Below, one piece after another: positions 1 through 9,303 of a stretch of 64,000 nucleotides of DNA; the stretch's first letter is position 1, and the number at the start of each line of letters is the position of its first letter. The translations under genes were made by a program, and so were the position numbers. The stretch comes from Capnocytophaga canimorsus (GTDB lineage: Bacteria > Bacteroidota > Bacteroidia > Flavobacteriales > Flavobacteriaceae). Below the pieces are notes generated by a model. The model did no database searches, was not told where the DNA came from, and saw only the letters and a list, made by a program, of their open reading frames with translations. The stretch lies in contig NZ_CP022382.1 of NCBI RefSeq assembly GCF_002302565.1, positions 1,931,001-1,995,000 on the forward strand, given 5' to 3'.

Positions 1-1
1 T

Positions 2-841
2 TTTTCAAATGTCGATGCCATTATTGCTGCACATTGCGAAGATGAGCAAACCATTCGGCAGAATTTAGCACAACAACAAGCCATTTACGGTGAGGATATT
101 CCTGTTGAGCAACATCCTATAATTCGCAGTGATGAGGCTTGTTATTTATCCTCTTCAAAGGCGGTGGCTTTGGCCGAAAAAACAGGTGCACGTTTGCACG
201 TTTTTCATCTTTCTACAGAAAAAGAAACGGCACTTTTCAGAAACGATATTCCTCTCAAAGATAAAAAGATAACTGCTGAAGTTTGTGTGCATCATCTTTG
301 GTTTTCTGATGCGGATTATGCCCAAAAAGGAAGCTTTATAAAATGGAATCCTGCCGTGAAAAAGGCTTCCGATAGAGCCGCCTTGTGGGAAGCCTTGCTT
401 GACAATCGTCTTGATGTAATTGCTACCGACCACGCCCCGCATACCTTGTCTGAGAAATCAAATCAAAAGTATGCACAAATTCCTTCGGGTGGTCCGTTAG
501 TGCAACACGCCTTAATAGCAATGCTTGAAAAAATGAAACAAGGTAAAATTACCATTGAAACTTTGGTGGAGAAAATGTGCCATAATCCAGCAATTTTATT
601 TCAAGTGAAGGAAAGAGGCTTTATCCGAGAAGGATATTTTGCGGATTTGGTTATCGTAGATGTCAATTCGCCTTGGCAGGTAACCAAAGAAAATATCTTG
701 TACAAATGCGGATGGTCTCCTTTTGAAAATGAAACTTTTCAAGCCAGAGTAACCCATACTTTTGTCAACGGATTTTTAGCATATCAAAACGGGATAGTTA
801 CTGCTATACCATACGGAAAACGAATTATGTTCAATAGGTAA
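2..841 (+). CDS. pyrC: Dihydroorotase, 3' part (5' end outside window)
   Basis: This is the C-terminal 279 residues of a dihydroorotase, the zinc amidohydrolase that interconverts carbamoyl-aspartate and dihydroorotate in pyrimidine synthesis. The frame is open from base 2, so the gene begins before the window. The segment AAHCEDEQ near the start carries one of the metal-site histidines, and ATDHAPHT about 100 residues later carries the catalytic aspartate; both are typical of the family. The tail GYFADLVIVDVNSPW is the usual amidohydrolase ending. A small lipoprotein gene follows after only 6 bases, so the two are probably transcribed together. Only the missing N-terminus limits the call. 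Confidence 0.95.
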   Translation, partial: FSNVDAIIAAHCEDEQTIRQNLAQQQAIYGEDIPVEQHPIIRSDEACYLSSSKAVALAEKTGARLHVFHLSTEKETALFRNDIPLKDKKITAEVCVHHLWFSDADYAQKGSFIKWNPAVKKASDRAALWEALLDNRLDVIATDHAPHTLSEKSNQKYAQIPSGGPLVQHALIAMLEKMKQGKITIETLVEKMCHNPAILFQVKERGFIREGYFADLVIVDVNSPWQVTKENILYKCGWSPFENETFQARVTHTFVNGFLAYQNGIVTAIPYGKRIMFNR

Positions 842-847
842 AGTATT

Positions 848-1249
848 ATGAAACAGTTATTTATTGTGCTTTTTTTGATTTTGACGCTTTTCGGATGTCG
901 GCAAAACATCATTCCTAAGCCTGAAAATTTGATTTCCGAACGCCAAATGGAAAAAATTATGTATGACCTTATGCTTTTAGATGCTATCAAAAGTACAGAC
1001 TATACTTATATGGAGCAACAAAAGGCTAACTTCACACAGCTTATCTATGAAAAATATGCCATTGATAGCCTTCAACTGGCGGAAAGTATGGTGTATTATG
1101 CCTCGATTCCTAAGGTGTACAATCGGATGATGAATTCGGTGGAACAACGATTGAAAGAGAATAAAAAGCAATTTTCTTCAGAAAAAGATTCATTATCAGG
1201 TGATATGAAAAAAATTAGAAAAGAAAACGCAGAATTAATTCAAGAATAA
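848..1249 (+). CDS. DUF4296 family lipoprotein
   Basis: A 133-residue predicted lipoprotein. The N-terminus is a short hydrophobic signal ending in a lipobox with the acceptor cysteine at residue 17 (TLFGC). The segment that follows (ISERQMEKIMYDLMLLDAIKS) matches what I know of DUF4296, a small Bacteroidota-specific family of unknown function. The C-terminal third is charged and probably a coiled coil. It sits 6 bases after the dihydroorotase stop and 12 bases before the DUF4271 gene. This neighbourhood is often seen in flavobacteria, but it does not reveal a function. Location is inferred as periplasm-facing and membrane-anchored. Confidence 0.85.
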   Translation: MKQLFIVLFLILTLFGCRQNIIPKPENLISERQMEKIMYDLMLLDAIKSTDYTYMEQQKANFTQLIYEKYAIDSLQLAESMVYYASIPKVYNRMMNSVEQRLKENKKQFSSEKDSLSGDMKKIRKENAELIQE

Positions 1250-1261
1250 TCATTACAACTA

Positions 1262-1924
1262 TTGGAAGGTATAGAGATACATACAGGTGTGTTGCCCCAG
1301 TGGGTTTTTGTTGTTTTTTTGCTGATTTTTTCAGTACTTGCCCTGATGAGGGCGTCTTTTCCCAATCGATTTACTGAATTTTTAAAACTTCCAGTAAACA
1401 ATCGTTTTGTAGTTATTTACGAAAAAAAGGAAAAGAAAATACACATTTTTACTTTTATTTCATTGGTTTTGCAATGGATTTCTTTGAGTTTGCTAGTTTA
1501 TGTTTGGCTTTTGTTTTATCACGTAAAATTACCTTTTATCACAGGAGTAGATTTTTTAGACCTAGCATTACTACTTTTAGGCTTTTTGGGGTTGAAATAT
1601 TTTTTTCAGAAAAATTTAATTCATCTTTTTGATTTAAGATATTTTGGAAAAAGCTACATATATAATCGGATTATTTATTCGAGTTACGCCTCTTTTTTAA
1701 CAGTCATTTTGTTGTTTTTGGTAGTATATGTACAAATTTTGAATGCTTACTCATTTAACTTTCTTTTTTTTATACTATTGATTATTAATTTGTTAAGTTG
1801 GTTTACTTTTATAAAAACAAATCAATTAAAAATAAAACCTTATTTGATTTATTTTATTTTATATCTTTGCACCTTTGAAATAGCACCGTATGTTTTCCTG
1901 ATGTATGGGCTTGAGTTTGTTTAA
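1262..1924 (+). CDS. DUF4271 family integral membrane protein
   Basis: A 220-residue membrane protein with roughly six hydrophobic segments (about residues 12-32, 62-85, 93-112, 133-155, 160-177 and 190-212). The pattern fits DUF4271, a Bacteroidota membrane family without known function that is usually coded just upstream of a uroporphyrinogen-III synthase gene, as it is here. No ATG lies near the start. I use the TTG at 1262, the first possible start after an in-frame stop at 1247; GTG or TTG codons at 1289 and 1292 are alternatives that would remove about nine residues. Confidence 0.8.
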   Translation: MEGIEIHTGVLPQWVFVVFLLIFSVLALMRASFPNRFTEFLKLPVNNRFVVIYEKKEKKIHIFTFISLVLQWISLSLLVYVWLLFYHVKLPFITGVDFLDLALLLLGFLGLKYFFQKNLIHLFDLRYFGKSYIYNRIIYSSYASFLTVILLFLVVYVQILNAYSFNFLFFILLIINLLSWFTFIKTNQLKIKPYLIYFILYLCTFEIAPYVFLMYGLEFV

Positions 1925-1939
1925 ACTAAACTAAAAAAA

Positions 1940-2686
1940 ATGAAAGTTAAAACTATTTTAGTTTCACAACCAGAACCCAATGCGGAGAATTCTCCTTATG
2001 CTCAAATTATAGAAAATCAAAAGGTTAAGGTTGATTTCAGACCTTTTATTGCTGTGGAAGGAGTAACAGCAAAAGATATTCGACGACAAAAAATAGATTT
2101 AACTAAATTCACAGCCATCATTCTGACCAGTCGTAAAGCGGTTGACCATTATTTCCGAATTGCGGAAGAGATGCGCTTCAAAGTACCTGATACGATGAAG
2201 TACTTCTGCCAATCCGAAGCCGTAGCTTTTTATTTACAAAAATATATAACTTACAGAAAAAGAAAGATTTATGTAGGTAAAAAAGATTTTGCGGATTTGC
2301 TCGTTTTGATGAAAAAATACAAAGATGAGCAATTTTTACTTCCAGGGTCAGATGTGTTGAAACCTGAAATTCCAATTGCATTGAATGATTTGAAAATCAA
2401 GTGGGAACGAGGGGTTTTCTATCGTACCGTACATTGTGATTTATCGGATTTAAAAGCGATTGATTACGATATTTTAGCTTTTTTCAGTCCTTCAGGCATT
2501 GAATCGCTGTTTAAGAATTTTCCTGATTTTAAGCAAGAGAAAACGCGTATAGCTGTTTTTGGTGATTCCACGATGAAAGCTGCTCAAGAGGCTGGGTTGA
2601 ATATTGATATCAAAGCACCCGCCCCAGGAGTTCCTTCTATGACAATGGCTTTGGAACAATATATTAGTAAAGTGAACAAAAAATAA
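1940..2686 (+). CDS. hemD: Uroporphyrinogen-III synthase
   Basis: A 248-residue protein of the HemD fold, which closes and isomerises hydroxymethylbilane to uroporphyrinogen III, the ring precursor of heme. Typical pieces are the opening KTILVSQPEP, the segment TAIILTSRKAVDHYF for the first domain, and the late AFFSPSGIESLF and IAVFGDSTMKAAQEAG for the second. HemD sequences are poorly conserved, so the call relies on these blocks and on the gene's usual place after DUF4271. The other heme genes in the window, hemA and hemC, lie about 19 kb away on the opposite strand. A strong terminator follows directly. Confidence 0.85.
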   Translation: MKVKTILVSQPEPNAENSPYAQIIENQKVKVDFRPFIAVEGVTAKDIRRQKIDLTKFTAIILTSRKAVDHYFRIAEEMRFKVPDTMKYFCQSEAVAFYLQKYITYRKRKIYVGKKDFADLLVLMKKYKDEQFLLPGSDVLKPEIPIALNDLKIKWERGVFYRTVHCDLSDLKAIDYDILAFFSPSGIESLFKNFPDFKQEKTRIAVFGDSTMKAAQEAGLNIDIKAPAPGVPSMTMALEQYISKVNKK

Positions 2687-2696
2687 TCTAATAATC

Positions 2697-2726
2697 AAAA
2701 GGCTACCAACAAGGTAGCCTTTTTTA
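2697..2726 (+). terminator. Rho-independent terminator after hemD
   Basis: The 7-bp perfect stem GGCTACC/GGTAGCC with a 5-base loop is preceded by four A and followed by six T. It ends the pyrC-lipoprotein-DUF4271-hemD run, and the A/T symmetry would also let it work for clpB on the other strand. Confidence 0.9.
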
Positions 2727-2781
2727 TCTAACAACATTCAAAATATTCAGTGTTTTTTGAATATTTCTTTCCTTTTTGATT

Positions 2782-5364
2782 TTAATTTCTGAAAACTAAT
2801 TGATTATCAAAGGCATCTAATAGAATAGTTTTATCTTTGTGAATGTTACCACTCAAAATTTCTTTAGATAGTCGGTTAAGTACCTCTTTTTGAAGTGTTC
2901 GTTTTACGGGACGAGCTCCAAATTGAGGGTCAAAGCCTTTTTCTGCTAAATAATCAATCGCCTGATCGGTAGCATCAAGCAAAATATTTTCACGAGCTAC
3001 CATTTTGATGATAGAACGCAATTGCAAACGTACAATGCTTCGGATATTTTCGCGAGTGAGTGGCGTAAACATCACAATATCATCAATTCGGTTAATGAAC
3101 TCAGGGCGAACCGATTGCTTCAATAATTGCAAGACATCATCTTTGGCAATTTCGGTGGCTTTTTCAAGGTCATTTGCGTATTTTTCAAAACTTTCTTGTA
3201 TCAAATGGCTACCAATGTTGGAGGTCATAATGATAATGGTGTTTTTGAAATCGGCAGTACGCCCTTTGTTGTCTGTAAGTCGCCCTTCGTCAAGTACTTG
3301 TAACAGAATGTTAAACGTGTCGGGATGAGCCTTTTCGATTTCGTCCAACAAAATTACTGAATAAGGTCTTCGGCGAACGGCTTCGGTAAGTTGTCCACCT
3401 TCGTCGTAGCCCACGTACCCAGGAGGAGCTCCTACCAATCGGCTAACGGCGTGGCGTTCTTGATATTCGCTCATATCTATACGCGTCATAGCATTCTCAT
3501 CGTCAAATAGATACTCGGCAAGGGCTTTGGCAAGTTCGGTTTTTCCGACCCCAGTTGTACCCAAGAAAAGGAACGAACCGATAGGCTTTTTCGGGTCTTG
3601 TAAACCTGCCTTGCTTCGGCGGATAGCATCGGAAATGGCTTCGATGGCTTCCTCTTGCCCTACGACACGTTTGTGCAGTTCGCTTTCTAATTTCAGTAAT
3701 TTTTCGCGTTCGCCTTGCAACATTTTCGTTACAGGAATTCCTGTCCATTTGGCAACTACTTCGGCGATATTTTCCGATGTAACTTCCTCTTTTATAAGGG
3801 AATTACCTTGTGCTTCGTCTAATTTTTCTTGAAGAAGTACCAATTTGTCTTGGGCTTCTTTGATTTTTCCATAACGAAGTTCGGCTACTTTAGCATAATC
3901 GCCCTCGCGTTCGGCTTTTTCAGCTTCAAGTTTGTAATTTTCGATGGCTTCTTTGGTGGTTTGCACCTCGTCAATCACATTCTTTTCGCTTTGCCATTTG
4001 GCGAAAATATCGTTTCGCTCTTCCTTCAAATTGGCTACATCGGCATAAAGCATTTTGAGTTTTTGCTCATCATTTTCACGCTTAATGGCTTCAATTTCAA
4101 TCTCTAACTGCATTATTTTTCGATCGAGAACATCCAATTCTTCGGGTTTCGAATTGATTTCCATACGCAATTTTGCAGCGGCTTCGTCCATTAAATCAAT
4201 CGCTTTATCGGGCAGAAAACGATTGGTAATGTAACGCTCGGAAAGTTCAACGGCAGCAATGATGGCTTCGTCTTTGATGCGAACTTTGTGATGCGTTTCG
4301 TACTTTTCTTTAATTCCACGAAGGATAGAAATGGCACTTTCTGTATCGGGTTCTTCTACCATAACTTTCTGAAAACGACGCTCTAAGGCTTTGTCTTTTT
4401 CGAAATATTTTTGATATTCGTCCAATGTTGTGGCTCCGATAGCACGTAATTCGCCTCGAGCCAAAGCAGGTTTGAGAATGTTGGCAGCGTCCATTGCTCC
4501 TTCGCCACCACCAGCACCCACAAGCGTATGGATTTCGTCAATGAAAAGAATGATATTTCCGTCTGACGAAGTAACTTCTTTTACAACGGATTTTAGTCGT
4601 TCTTCAAATTCGCCTTTGTATTTCGCACCTGCAATCAAGGCTCCCATATCCAAAGAATAGATGGATTTATCTTTCAGATTTTCAGGAACATCTCCTTGAA
4701 CAATACGATGAGCTAATCCTTCGGCGATGGCAGTTTTTCCTACTCCAGGTTCTCCTACGAGCATTGGGTTGTTTTTGGTTCGTCGAGAAAGGATTTGCAA
4801 TACACGACGGATTTCTTCATCACGCCCAATCACGGGGTCAAGTTTGCCACTATCCGCCATTTGATTGAGATTTTTCGCGTATTTGTTAAGCGAGTTGTAG
4901 GTTTCTTCTGCGGAAGCCGAAGTTACGCGTTCACCTTTACGCAATTCCTGAATGGCTTTTTCAAGGTCTTTTTCTTTAACGCCTTGGTCTTTAAGAGATT
5001 GTCCTATCTTGCTGTTTGACTTGAAGATAGCTGAAATTAAATGCTCAATGGAAACGTATTCGTCATTCATTTTTTTGGCGATGTTTGCCGCCTCGTTGAG
5101 CATTGTATTTGCTTCGCGTGAGAGCGACATTTGTCCGCCACTAACCTTTGGAAAACTTTGTAAGGCAGTTTCTAACACTTTTGAGAGTTGCTCTCTTTTG
5201 ATATTCAGTTTTTTAAGTAAGAAAGGCAATACGTTTTGGTCAACTTCTTCAATGGCTTTGAAAAAGTGTTCGTTTTGCAATTCTTGATGTCCGTAACTTT
5301 GAGCTATTTGCTGGGCTCGTTGTACGGCTTCTTGCGATTTGATGGTATAATTGTTAAAATTCAT
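2782..5364 (-). CDS. clpB: ATP-dependent chaperone ClpB
   Basis: An 860-residue Hsp100 disaggregase that works with DnaK to rescue aggregated proteins. The order is an N-terminal Clp_N repeat pair (about 1-145), the first AAA+ module with Walker A GEPGVGKT near residue 200, a long middle coiled-coil domain (about 400-525) that marks ClpB rather than ClpA or ClpC, and a second AAA+ module with Walker A GTTGVGKT near residue 600, ending in the ClpB C-terminal domain. I choose the ATG at 5364, which gives the standard start [14 protein letters not shown]; a longer reading from 5403 adds 13 residues that do not look like the family. The gene is divergent from the SDR gene. Confidence 0.97.
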   Translation of the reverse strand: MNFNNYTIKSQEAVQRAQQIAQSYGHQELQNEHFFKAIEEVDQNVLPFLLKKLNIKREQLSKVLETALQSFPKVSGGQMSLSREANTMLNEAANIAKKMNDEYVSIEHLISAIFKSNSKIGQSLKDQGVKEKDLEKAIQELRKGERVTSASAEETYNSLNKYAKNLNQMADSGKLDPVIGRDEEIRRVLQILSRRTKNNPMLVGEPGVGKTAIAEGLAHRIVQGDVPENLKDKSIYSLDMGALIAGAKYKGEFEERLKSVVKEVTSSDGNIILFIDEIHTLVGAGGGEGAMDAANILKPALARGELRAIGATTLDEYQKYFEKDKALERRFQKVMVEEPDTESAISILRGIKEKYETHHKVRIKDEAIIAAVELSERYITNRFLPDKAIDLMDEAAAKLRMEINSKPEELDVLDRKIMQLEIEIEAIKRENDEQKLKMLYADVANLKEERNDIFAKWQSEKNVIDEVQTTKEAIENYKLEAEKAEREGDYAKVAELRYGKIKEAQDKLVLLQEKLDEAQGNSLIKEEVTSENIAEVVAKWTGIPVTKMLQGEREKLLKLESELHKRVVGQEEAIEAISDAIRRSKAGLQDPKKPIGSFLFLGTTGVGKTELAKALAEYLFDDENAMTRIDMSEYQERHAVSRLVGAPPGYVGYDEGGQLTEAVRRRPYSVILLDEIEKAHPDTFNILLQVLDEGRLTDNKGRTADFKNTIIIMTSNIGSHLIQESFEKYANDLEKATEIAKDDVLQLLKQSVRPEFINRIDDIVMFTPLTRENIRSIVRLQLRSIIKMVARENILLDATDQAIDYLAEKGFDPQFGARPVKRTLQKEVLNRLSKEILSGNIHKDKTILLDAFDNQLVFRN

Positions 5365-5500
5365 AGTCCTAATGTTTTTGTGTGTTCGGTGATGTATAGT
5401 CAATTTTTATACCATTAAAAAATAAATGACTTTTTGTCTTGTTGTTTTTTTGATTTCAAGTGCAATTATTCATTATCAGTTCATTTTGTAATTTATTTTT

Positions 5501-5515
5501 ATGACAAATTGTCAT
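5501..5515. promoter_or_regulatory. Inverted repeat between clpB and SDR gene
   Basis: ATGACA-AAT-TGTCAT is a perfect 6+3+6 inverted repeat in the divergent intergenic region, 137 bases upstream of clpB and 80 bases upstream of the SDR start. It could be an operator for either gene. There is no known regulator to assign, and a short AT-rich palindrome can arise by chance. Confidence 0.3.
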
Positions 5516-5594
5516 ATTTGATGGTTGTTTACAGATATAAATGCATAAAAAATATAAAAATAATTATCTTTGCTCGTCTTAAAATAGTTTTGTA

Positions 5595-6278
5595 GTGGCT
5601 AAAAAAATCATTATTACAGGAACAAGTAGAGGTATCGGACTTGCATTAGCAAAACAATTAGCAGAGGCTGGGCATCAGGTTTTGGCACTTTCACGTAATG
5701 AAACCCCGATACAAGCCTTGAAACATCAAGGCATTCAGAGTTTACCTTTTGATATTACTTCCAGAACCAGTTTGGGGCAACTTTCAATATTTTTAAAAGA
5801 ACAATGGGGTAGGGTAGATGTGCTTATTCATAATGCTGGAAAATTGGTAAACAAACCTTTTGAAGTAATTACTTCTTCTGATTTCTTATCGGTATATGAA
5901 GTGAATGTATTTGGTGTGGCTCATCTTACCCAAGTAGTTTTACCTTTTATGCCTACTGAAAGTCACGTAGTTGCTATAAGCAGTATGGGAGGGGTTCAAG
6001 GAAGTTTAAAGTTCTCGGGCTTAGCCGCGTATAGCTCATCAAAGGGCGCTTTAATTACTTTGATGGAACTACTTGCCGAAGAATATAAAGATAAAAAAAT
6101 AGCTTTCAATACATTAGCTTTGGGGGCAGTACAAACTGAGATGCTTCAAGAGGCTTTTCCCGATTATCAAGCGAATACTTCACCGGAGCAAATGGCTGAA
6201 TTTATAGCTAATTTTGCACTAAACGGACATAGATGGTTTAATGGAAAACTCATACAAGTTTCAAATACAACACCTTGA
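5595..6278 (+). CDS. SDR family NAD(P)-dependent oxidoreductase
   Basis: A 227-residue classical short-chain dehydrogenase/reductase. It has the cofactor motif TGTSRGIG (residues 8-15), NAG (80-82) and the catalytic Ser130, Tyr146 and Lys150 (YSSSK), so it should be active. The substrate cannot be told from sequence. The start is a GTG at 5595 giving MAKKIIITG; no ATG fits. A TATCTTTG -7 box at 5565-5572 lies about 25 bases upstream, with no clear TTG at the usual distance. The stop overlaps the region just before the next gene, so the two are likely co-transcribed. Confidence 0.9.
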   Translation: MAKKIIITGTSRGIGLALAKQLAEAGHQVLALSRNETPIQALKHQGIQSLPFDITSRTSLGQLSIFLKEQWGRVDVLIHNAGKLVNKPFEVITSSDFLSVYEVNVFGVAHLTQVVLPFMPTESHVVAISSMGGVQGSLKFSGLAAYSSSKGALITLMELLAEEYKDKKIAFNTLALGAVQTEMLQEAFPDYQANTSPEQMAEFIANFALNGHRWFNGKLIQVSNTTP

Positions 6279-6280
6279 AA

Positions 6281-7114
6281 ATGAAAGTTTTTAAAAATAC
6301 ACTCACTTATTTTGGATTATTATTTGGCGTGGTGGCTCAGGCACAATCTGTTTCCGTGATGAGCTATAATATTCGTTACGATAACCCTCACGACAAAGAA
6401 AATGCTTGGACACAAGGCGATAGAAAAGAAAAAGTAATTCAGGTGATAAAGGAGCAAAATCCTGATATTTTAGGAGTGCAGGAAGCTTTGGCGCATCAAG
6501 TAGCATATCTTGAAGATCATCTTTCTGATTACCAATTTGTTGGAGTCGGAAGAGATGATGGTGACTCAGCAGGGGAATATGCGGCTATTTTTTTCAATAC
6601 GAATAAATTTCAATTGCTGGATAGTGGTTATTTTTGGCTTTCTGAAACTCCCGAAAAGCCATCAAAAGGTTGGGATGCTACTTGTTGCAATCGTATCGCG
6701 ACTTGGGTGAAACTTCAAATGGGGAAAGTGTCGTTTTATGTTTTCAACACGCATTTTGACCACGAAGGTGAAATAGCCCAACAAGAAAGCGCTCGATTAT
6801 TACAAGAAAAAATGCTACCTTTAATTAAGGCAAAAATCCCGATATTGCTATTAGGTGATTTGAATATTACTCCTGATAATAAGGCTATCGCCTCGATACA
6901 AACCATACTTAAAGATACTTTCAAGAAAGAAGATAATAATCACAATGCTACATTTAATGCTTTTGACCTTAATAATCTTCCTACTAAACGTATTGATTAT
7001 ATATTTATTAGTAAATATTTGAAATCGAAAAACTATAGGATAATTGACAAAAAAATAAATGGGTTATATCCTTCCGATCATTTTCCGATTACTGCCCAAA
7101 TAAAGTTGCGTTAA
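6281..7114 (+). CDS. Secreted endonuclease/exonuclease/phosphatase family protein
   Basis: A 277-residue protein of the EEP (DNase I-like) fold, with metal-dependent phosphoesterase chemistry. Seen in order: a signal peptide ending near AQAQ (about residue 22), MSYNIRYDNP, the catalytic Glu in LGVQEA, the Asp/Asn pair in GDLNITPDN and the final SDHFPI histidine. Extracellular members in Bacteroidota cleave nucleic acids, phospholipid head groups or sugar phosphates, so the substrate is open. I start at the ATG at 6281, three bases after the SDR stop; a TTG two codons earlier overlaps that stop and is less likely. Confidence 0.88.
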   Translation: MKVFKNTLTYFGLLFGVVAQAQSVSVMSYNIRYDNPHDKENAWTQGDRKEKVIQVIKEQNPDILGVQEALAHQVAYLEDHLSDYQFVGVGRDDGDSAGEYAAIFFNTNKFQLLDSGYFWLSETPEKPSKGWDATCCNRIATWVKLQMGKVSFYVFNTHFDHEGEIAQQESARLLQEKMLPLIKAKIPILLLGDLNITPDNKAIASIQTILKDTFKKEDNNHNATFNAFDLNNLPTKRIDYIFISKYLKSKNYRIIDKKINGLYPSDHFPITAQIKLR

Positions 7115-7169
7115 TTCTTATTGGCTAAGCTTGAGACTAAAAAATCATCACATTTTTTAAAACCTCGTT

Positions 7170-7709
7170 TTACTCCATTTCAAAGAAAGAAAAAACGCTA
7201 CCTCCGTATTTTTTATCGTAAGAAAAATATGGAAGCTCTGATAGGTCAATGTGTTTGGTATGTTCAATAATGAGCAAACCTTCTTCCAAAAGGAGCTGGT
7301 TTTCAAAGATATGATTTACAATTTCAGAAAATTTTTCAATCGAAAAATCGTAAGGAGGATCAGCAAAAATGATATCGAAGTTTTGTTTTGATTTTTTTAA
7401 AAATTCAAACACGTCCGATTTTATAGCCGTGATGGGGTATTCCAACTCTTTTGCAGTTTTACTAATAAATTGTACGCAACCATAGTGACTATCCACCGAA
7501 ATGATGCTTTGACTTCCTCTGCTGGCAAATTCATAACTGATATTTCCAGTGCCTGAAAATAAGTCTAATACCGAGATTTCATCAAAGTAATAATGGTTAT
7601 TCAAAATATTGAACAAAGCCTCTTTGGCAAAATCTGTAGTAGGGCGTACGGGTAGTTTTTGAGGGGCTATTAGGCGTTTGCCTTTGTTTTTGCCTGAGAT
7701 GATTCGCAT
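7170..7709 (-). CDS. rsmD: 16S rRNA (guanine(966)-N2)-methyltransferase RsmD
   Basis: A 179-residue methyltransferase that modifies G966 (E. coli numbering) of 16S rRNA in the assembled small subunit. The start MRIISGKNKGK and RPTTDFAKEALFNIL are hallmarks of the family, LDLFSGTG (48-55) is the SAM-binding loop and DPPY (117-120) is the amino-methyltransferase catalytic motif. It is the last gene of a three-gene unit and starts 4 bases after the DUF3822 gene ends. Confidence 0.96.
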   Translation of the reverse strand: MRIISGKNKGKRLIAPQKLPVRPTTDFAKEALFNILNNHYYFDEISVLDLFSGTGNISYEFASRGSQSIISVDSHYGCVQFISKTAKELEYPITAIKSDVFEFLKKSKQNFDIIFADPPYDFSIEKFSEIVNHIFENQLLLEEGLLIIEHTKHIDLSELPYFSYDKKYGGSVFSFFEME

Positions 7710-7713
7710 AAAA

Positions 7714-8547
7714 TTAAAATTGTTGCGTTAGTAAAAAATGCTGACGAGCTAAGGTTTGGTCCATACCTTGTGATAGTGGTTTGGCATTGGTTTTCATAAA
7801 ATATACATTTCGGATGTACTTACGTAATCCGTGATAAATTAGAGAATTACGTGTTATTTCTCCTGAAATATAAATAGGAACTTTTTCCGTTTTAACCTCA
7901 AGTTGCTCTACCGAATACAGCAAAAAATATAATAAATCTTCTATAGTTTCATAAGGAAAACGATTCAAGAATTGTAATTTTTTATTTTTAAAATACACCA
8001 AGTAGAATGAGCTTTGTTCCACGTACATATAGGTGGCTTCCTGCTCGTGTGAGGCGTAGTGAGTGAGAAACATTTTCAAAAGAGAGGTTGTAAAATGTTG
8101 ATAATCAAAATATCCGTAATGTTCCAAAAGGATATTGTTCACCAAGGTATTGGGCACATATAAGTTAACGGCTTCTAAAGGCTCAATATCATCAATTTCT
8201 ACAAAATCAGTAGGATTGGTTTCAACGCTGTATTTCAGGTAACTAGAAGCAAATTCTTTTCCAGTGAAAAGGGCTTTGGGAATAAGGGAAAAGAGCTGAT
8301 TGTTATGTAGTACCTTAATGGTATTAAAATCTTGCCGTAAATCACTTTCAGAAAAAAGTAATGCACGGAGTTGCTTTTCCATTTCTAGCGCATTGGTATG
8401 ATTCAAATCAATTTTAAAGTGATAGATTGATTCTATACAATTTAACGCAGGATTGAAAATGCAAAAAGAAAGTCCACTCAAATCAATTTGAATGGACAAT
8501 TCTTTAAAGTAAGTGTTTATAATACTATTTTCTTGAAGTCTTTGCAT
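7714..8547 (-). CDS. DUF3822 family protein
   Basis: A 277-residue soluble protein resembling DUF3822, a Bacteroidota family usually coded next to rsmD. Its two halves look like the sugar-kinase/actin (ASKHA) duplicated fold (for example YMYVEQSSFYLVYFKNKKLQFLNRFPYET), but no ATP-binding motif is obvious and no function is established. The first 23 bases overlap the end of the preceding gene in another frame, which suggests tight translational coupling. Confidence 0.85.
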   Translation of the reverse strand: MQRLQENSIINTYFKELSIQIDLSGLSFCIFNPALNCIESIYHFKIDLNHTNALEMEKQLRALLFSESDLRQDFNTIKVLHNNQLFSLIPKALFTGKEFASSYLKYSVETNPTDFVEIDDIEPLEAVNLYVPNTLVNNILLEHYGYFDYQHFTTSLLKMFLTHYASHEQEATYMYVEQSSFYLVYFKNKKLQFLNRFPYETIEDLLYFLLYSVEQLEVKTEKVPIYISGEITRNSLIYHGLRKYIRNVYFMKTNAKPLSQGMDQTLARQHFLLTQQF

Positions 8548-9181
8548 CGTATAATGTAGGCCAGTTTCCGTTCGAGTTTACATCATCTAACGAACCTACT
8601 TTAATATCTTTTCCTTTAACATCATCAACGGTATTTTTGAGCGTTTCCTGAGCAACAGCTTCTTTGTCCAAGTCCCAAAGCACAATTTCTTTCGGAACAG
8701 AAGCCTCAAATACAGAAACTTTGTAGCCATTCTTGTCAATCATTTGCGATTTCATAACAAACTCTTGTTCTTTTTTCTGAGCATAAGGAACGAAACGCAT
8801 TTTTTTGTATCGGTCAGAGTCTTTGAATAAAGAGTCTTTCACAGAAACGTATCCTAAGGTGTCAATAACCACTCCTTGCTTCATTACATCAATTCGGTAA
8901 CTTTTGTCGTATTCTGTCCAACTGGTATCACGTTGTGATGTGATGGTAAACTTTGATGTTTCGATAAATTTTTCCAATTCGTCAAAATTCGAGGCATACT
9001 TTCCTGTAACTACCCGATGCGCCTCTTGTGCGTCGCGTATGTCTTTTAATCTATGAATAACCGCTGTGTAGCGTTTTTGTTTGGTTTTATTAAATTCGAT
9101 AGGGGCAGTTACCGATCTTACAATCATGTAACAGAAAAAAATAGATAATGCCCAAAGTGCAATTTGAATAATTTTTTTCAT
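8525..9181 (-). CDS. Conserved hypothetical membrane-anchored protein
   Basis: A 218-residue protein with one N-terminal hydrophobic segment (residues 4-25), which could be an anchor or an uncleaved signal. After it comes a charged helical stretch (KRYTAVIHRLKDIRDAQEAHR) that resembles the region after the pilin-like helix of type II pseudopilin-like proteins; the rest is predicted mixed alpha/beta. I recognise it only as a flavobacterial conserved protein that accompanies DUF3822 and rsmD. It is first in the operon, behind a clear promoter at 9226-9254. Confidence 0.75.
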   Translation of the reverse strand: MKKIIQIALWALSIFFCYMIVRSVTAPIEFNKTKQKRYTAVIHRLKDIRDAQEAHRVVTGKYASNFDELEKFIETSKFTITSQRDTSWTEYDKSYRIDVMKQGVVIDTLGYVSVKDSLFKDSDRYKKMRFVPYAQKKEQEFVMKSQMIDKNGYKVSVFEASVPKEIVLWDLDKEAVAQETLKNTVDDVKGKDIKVGSLDDVNSNGNWPTLYDAKTSRK

Positions 9182-9225
9182 TGTTAAAATATTTTTTTTA
9201 AACGATTTCTTTTGACTGGTACACG

Positions 9226-9254
9226 CAAACGTACGACTTTTTTTTCATACTCAA
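9226..9254 (-). promoter_or_regulatory. Promoter of the hypothetical-DUF3822-rsmD operon
   Basis: On the minus strand TTG (9254-9252), 18 bases, then TACGTTTG (9233-9226) matches the Bacteroidota sigma-ABfr-type promoter. The predicted transcript would begin about 40 bases before the first gene. Confidence 0.7.
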
Positions 9255-9303
9255 AAAGATTTTATCCTAAAAAAAGCAATAAATTTGACAAAATATTTTT
9301 TTG

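Noticed and set aside
5365..5403. A 13-residue N-terminal extension of ClpB
   Set aside because: The extension does not look like any ClpB start; [14 protein letters not shown] from 5364 is the family start.
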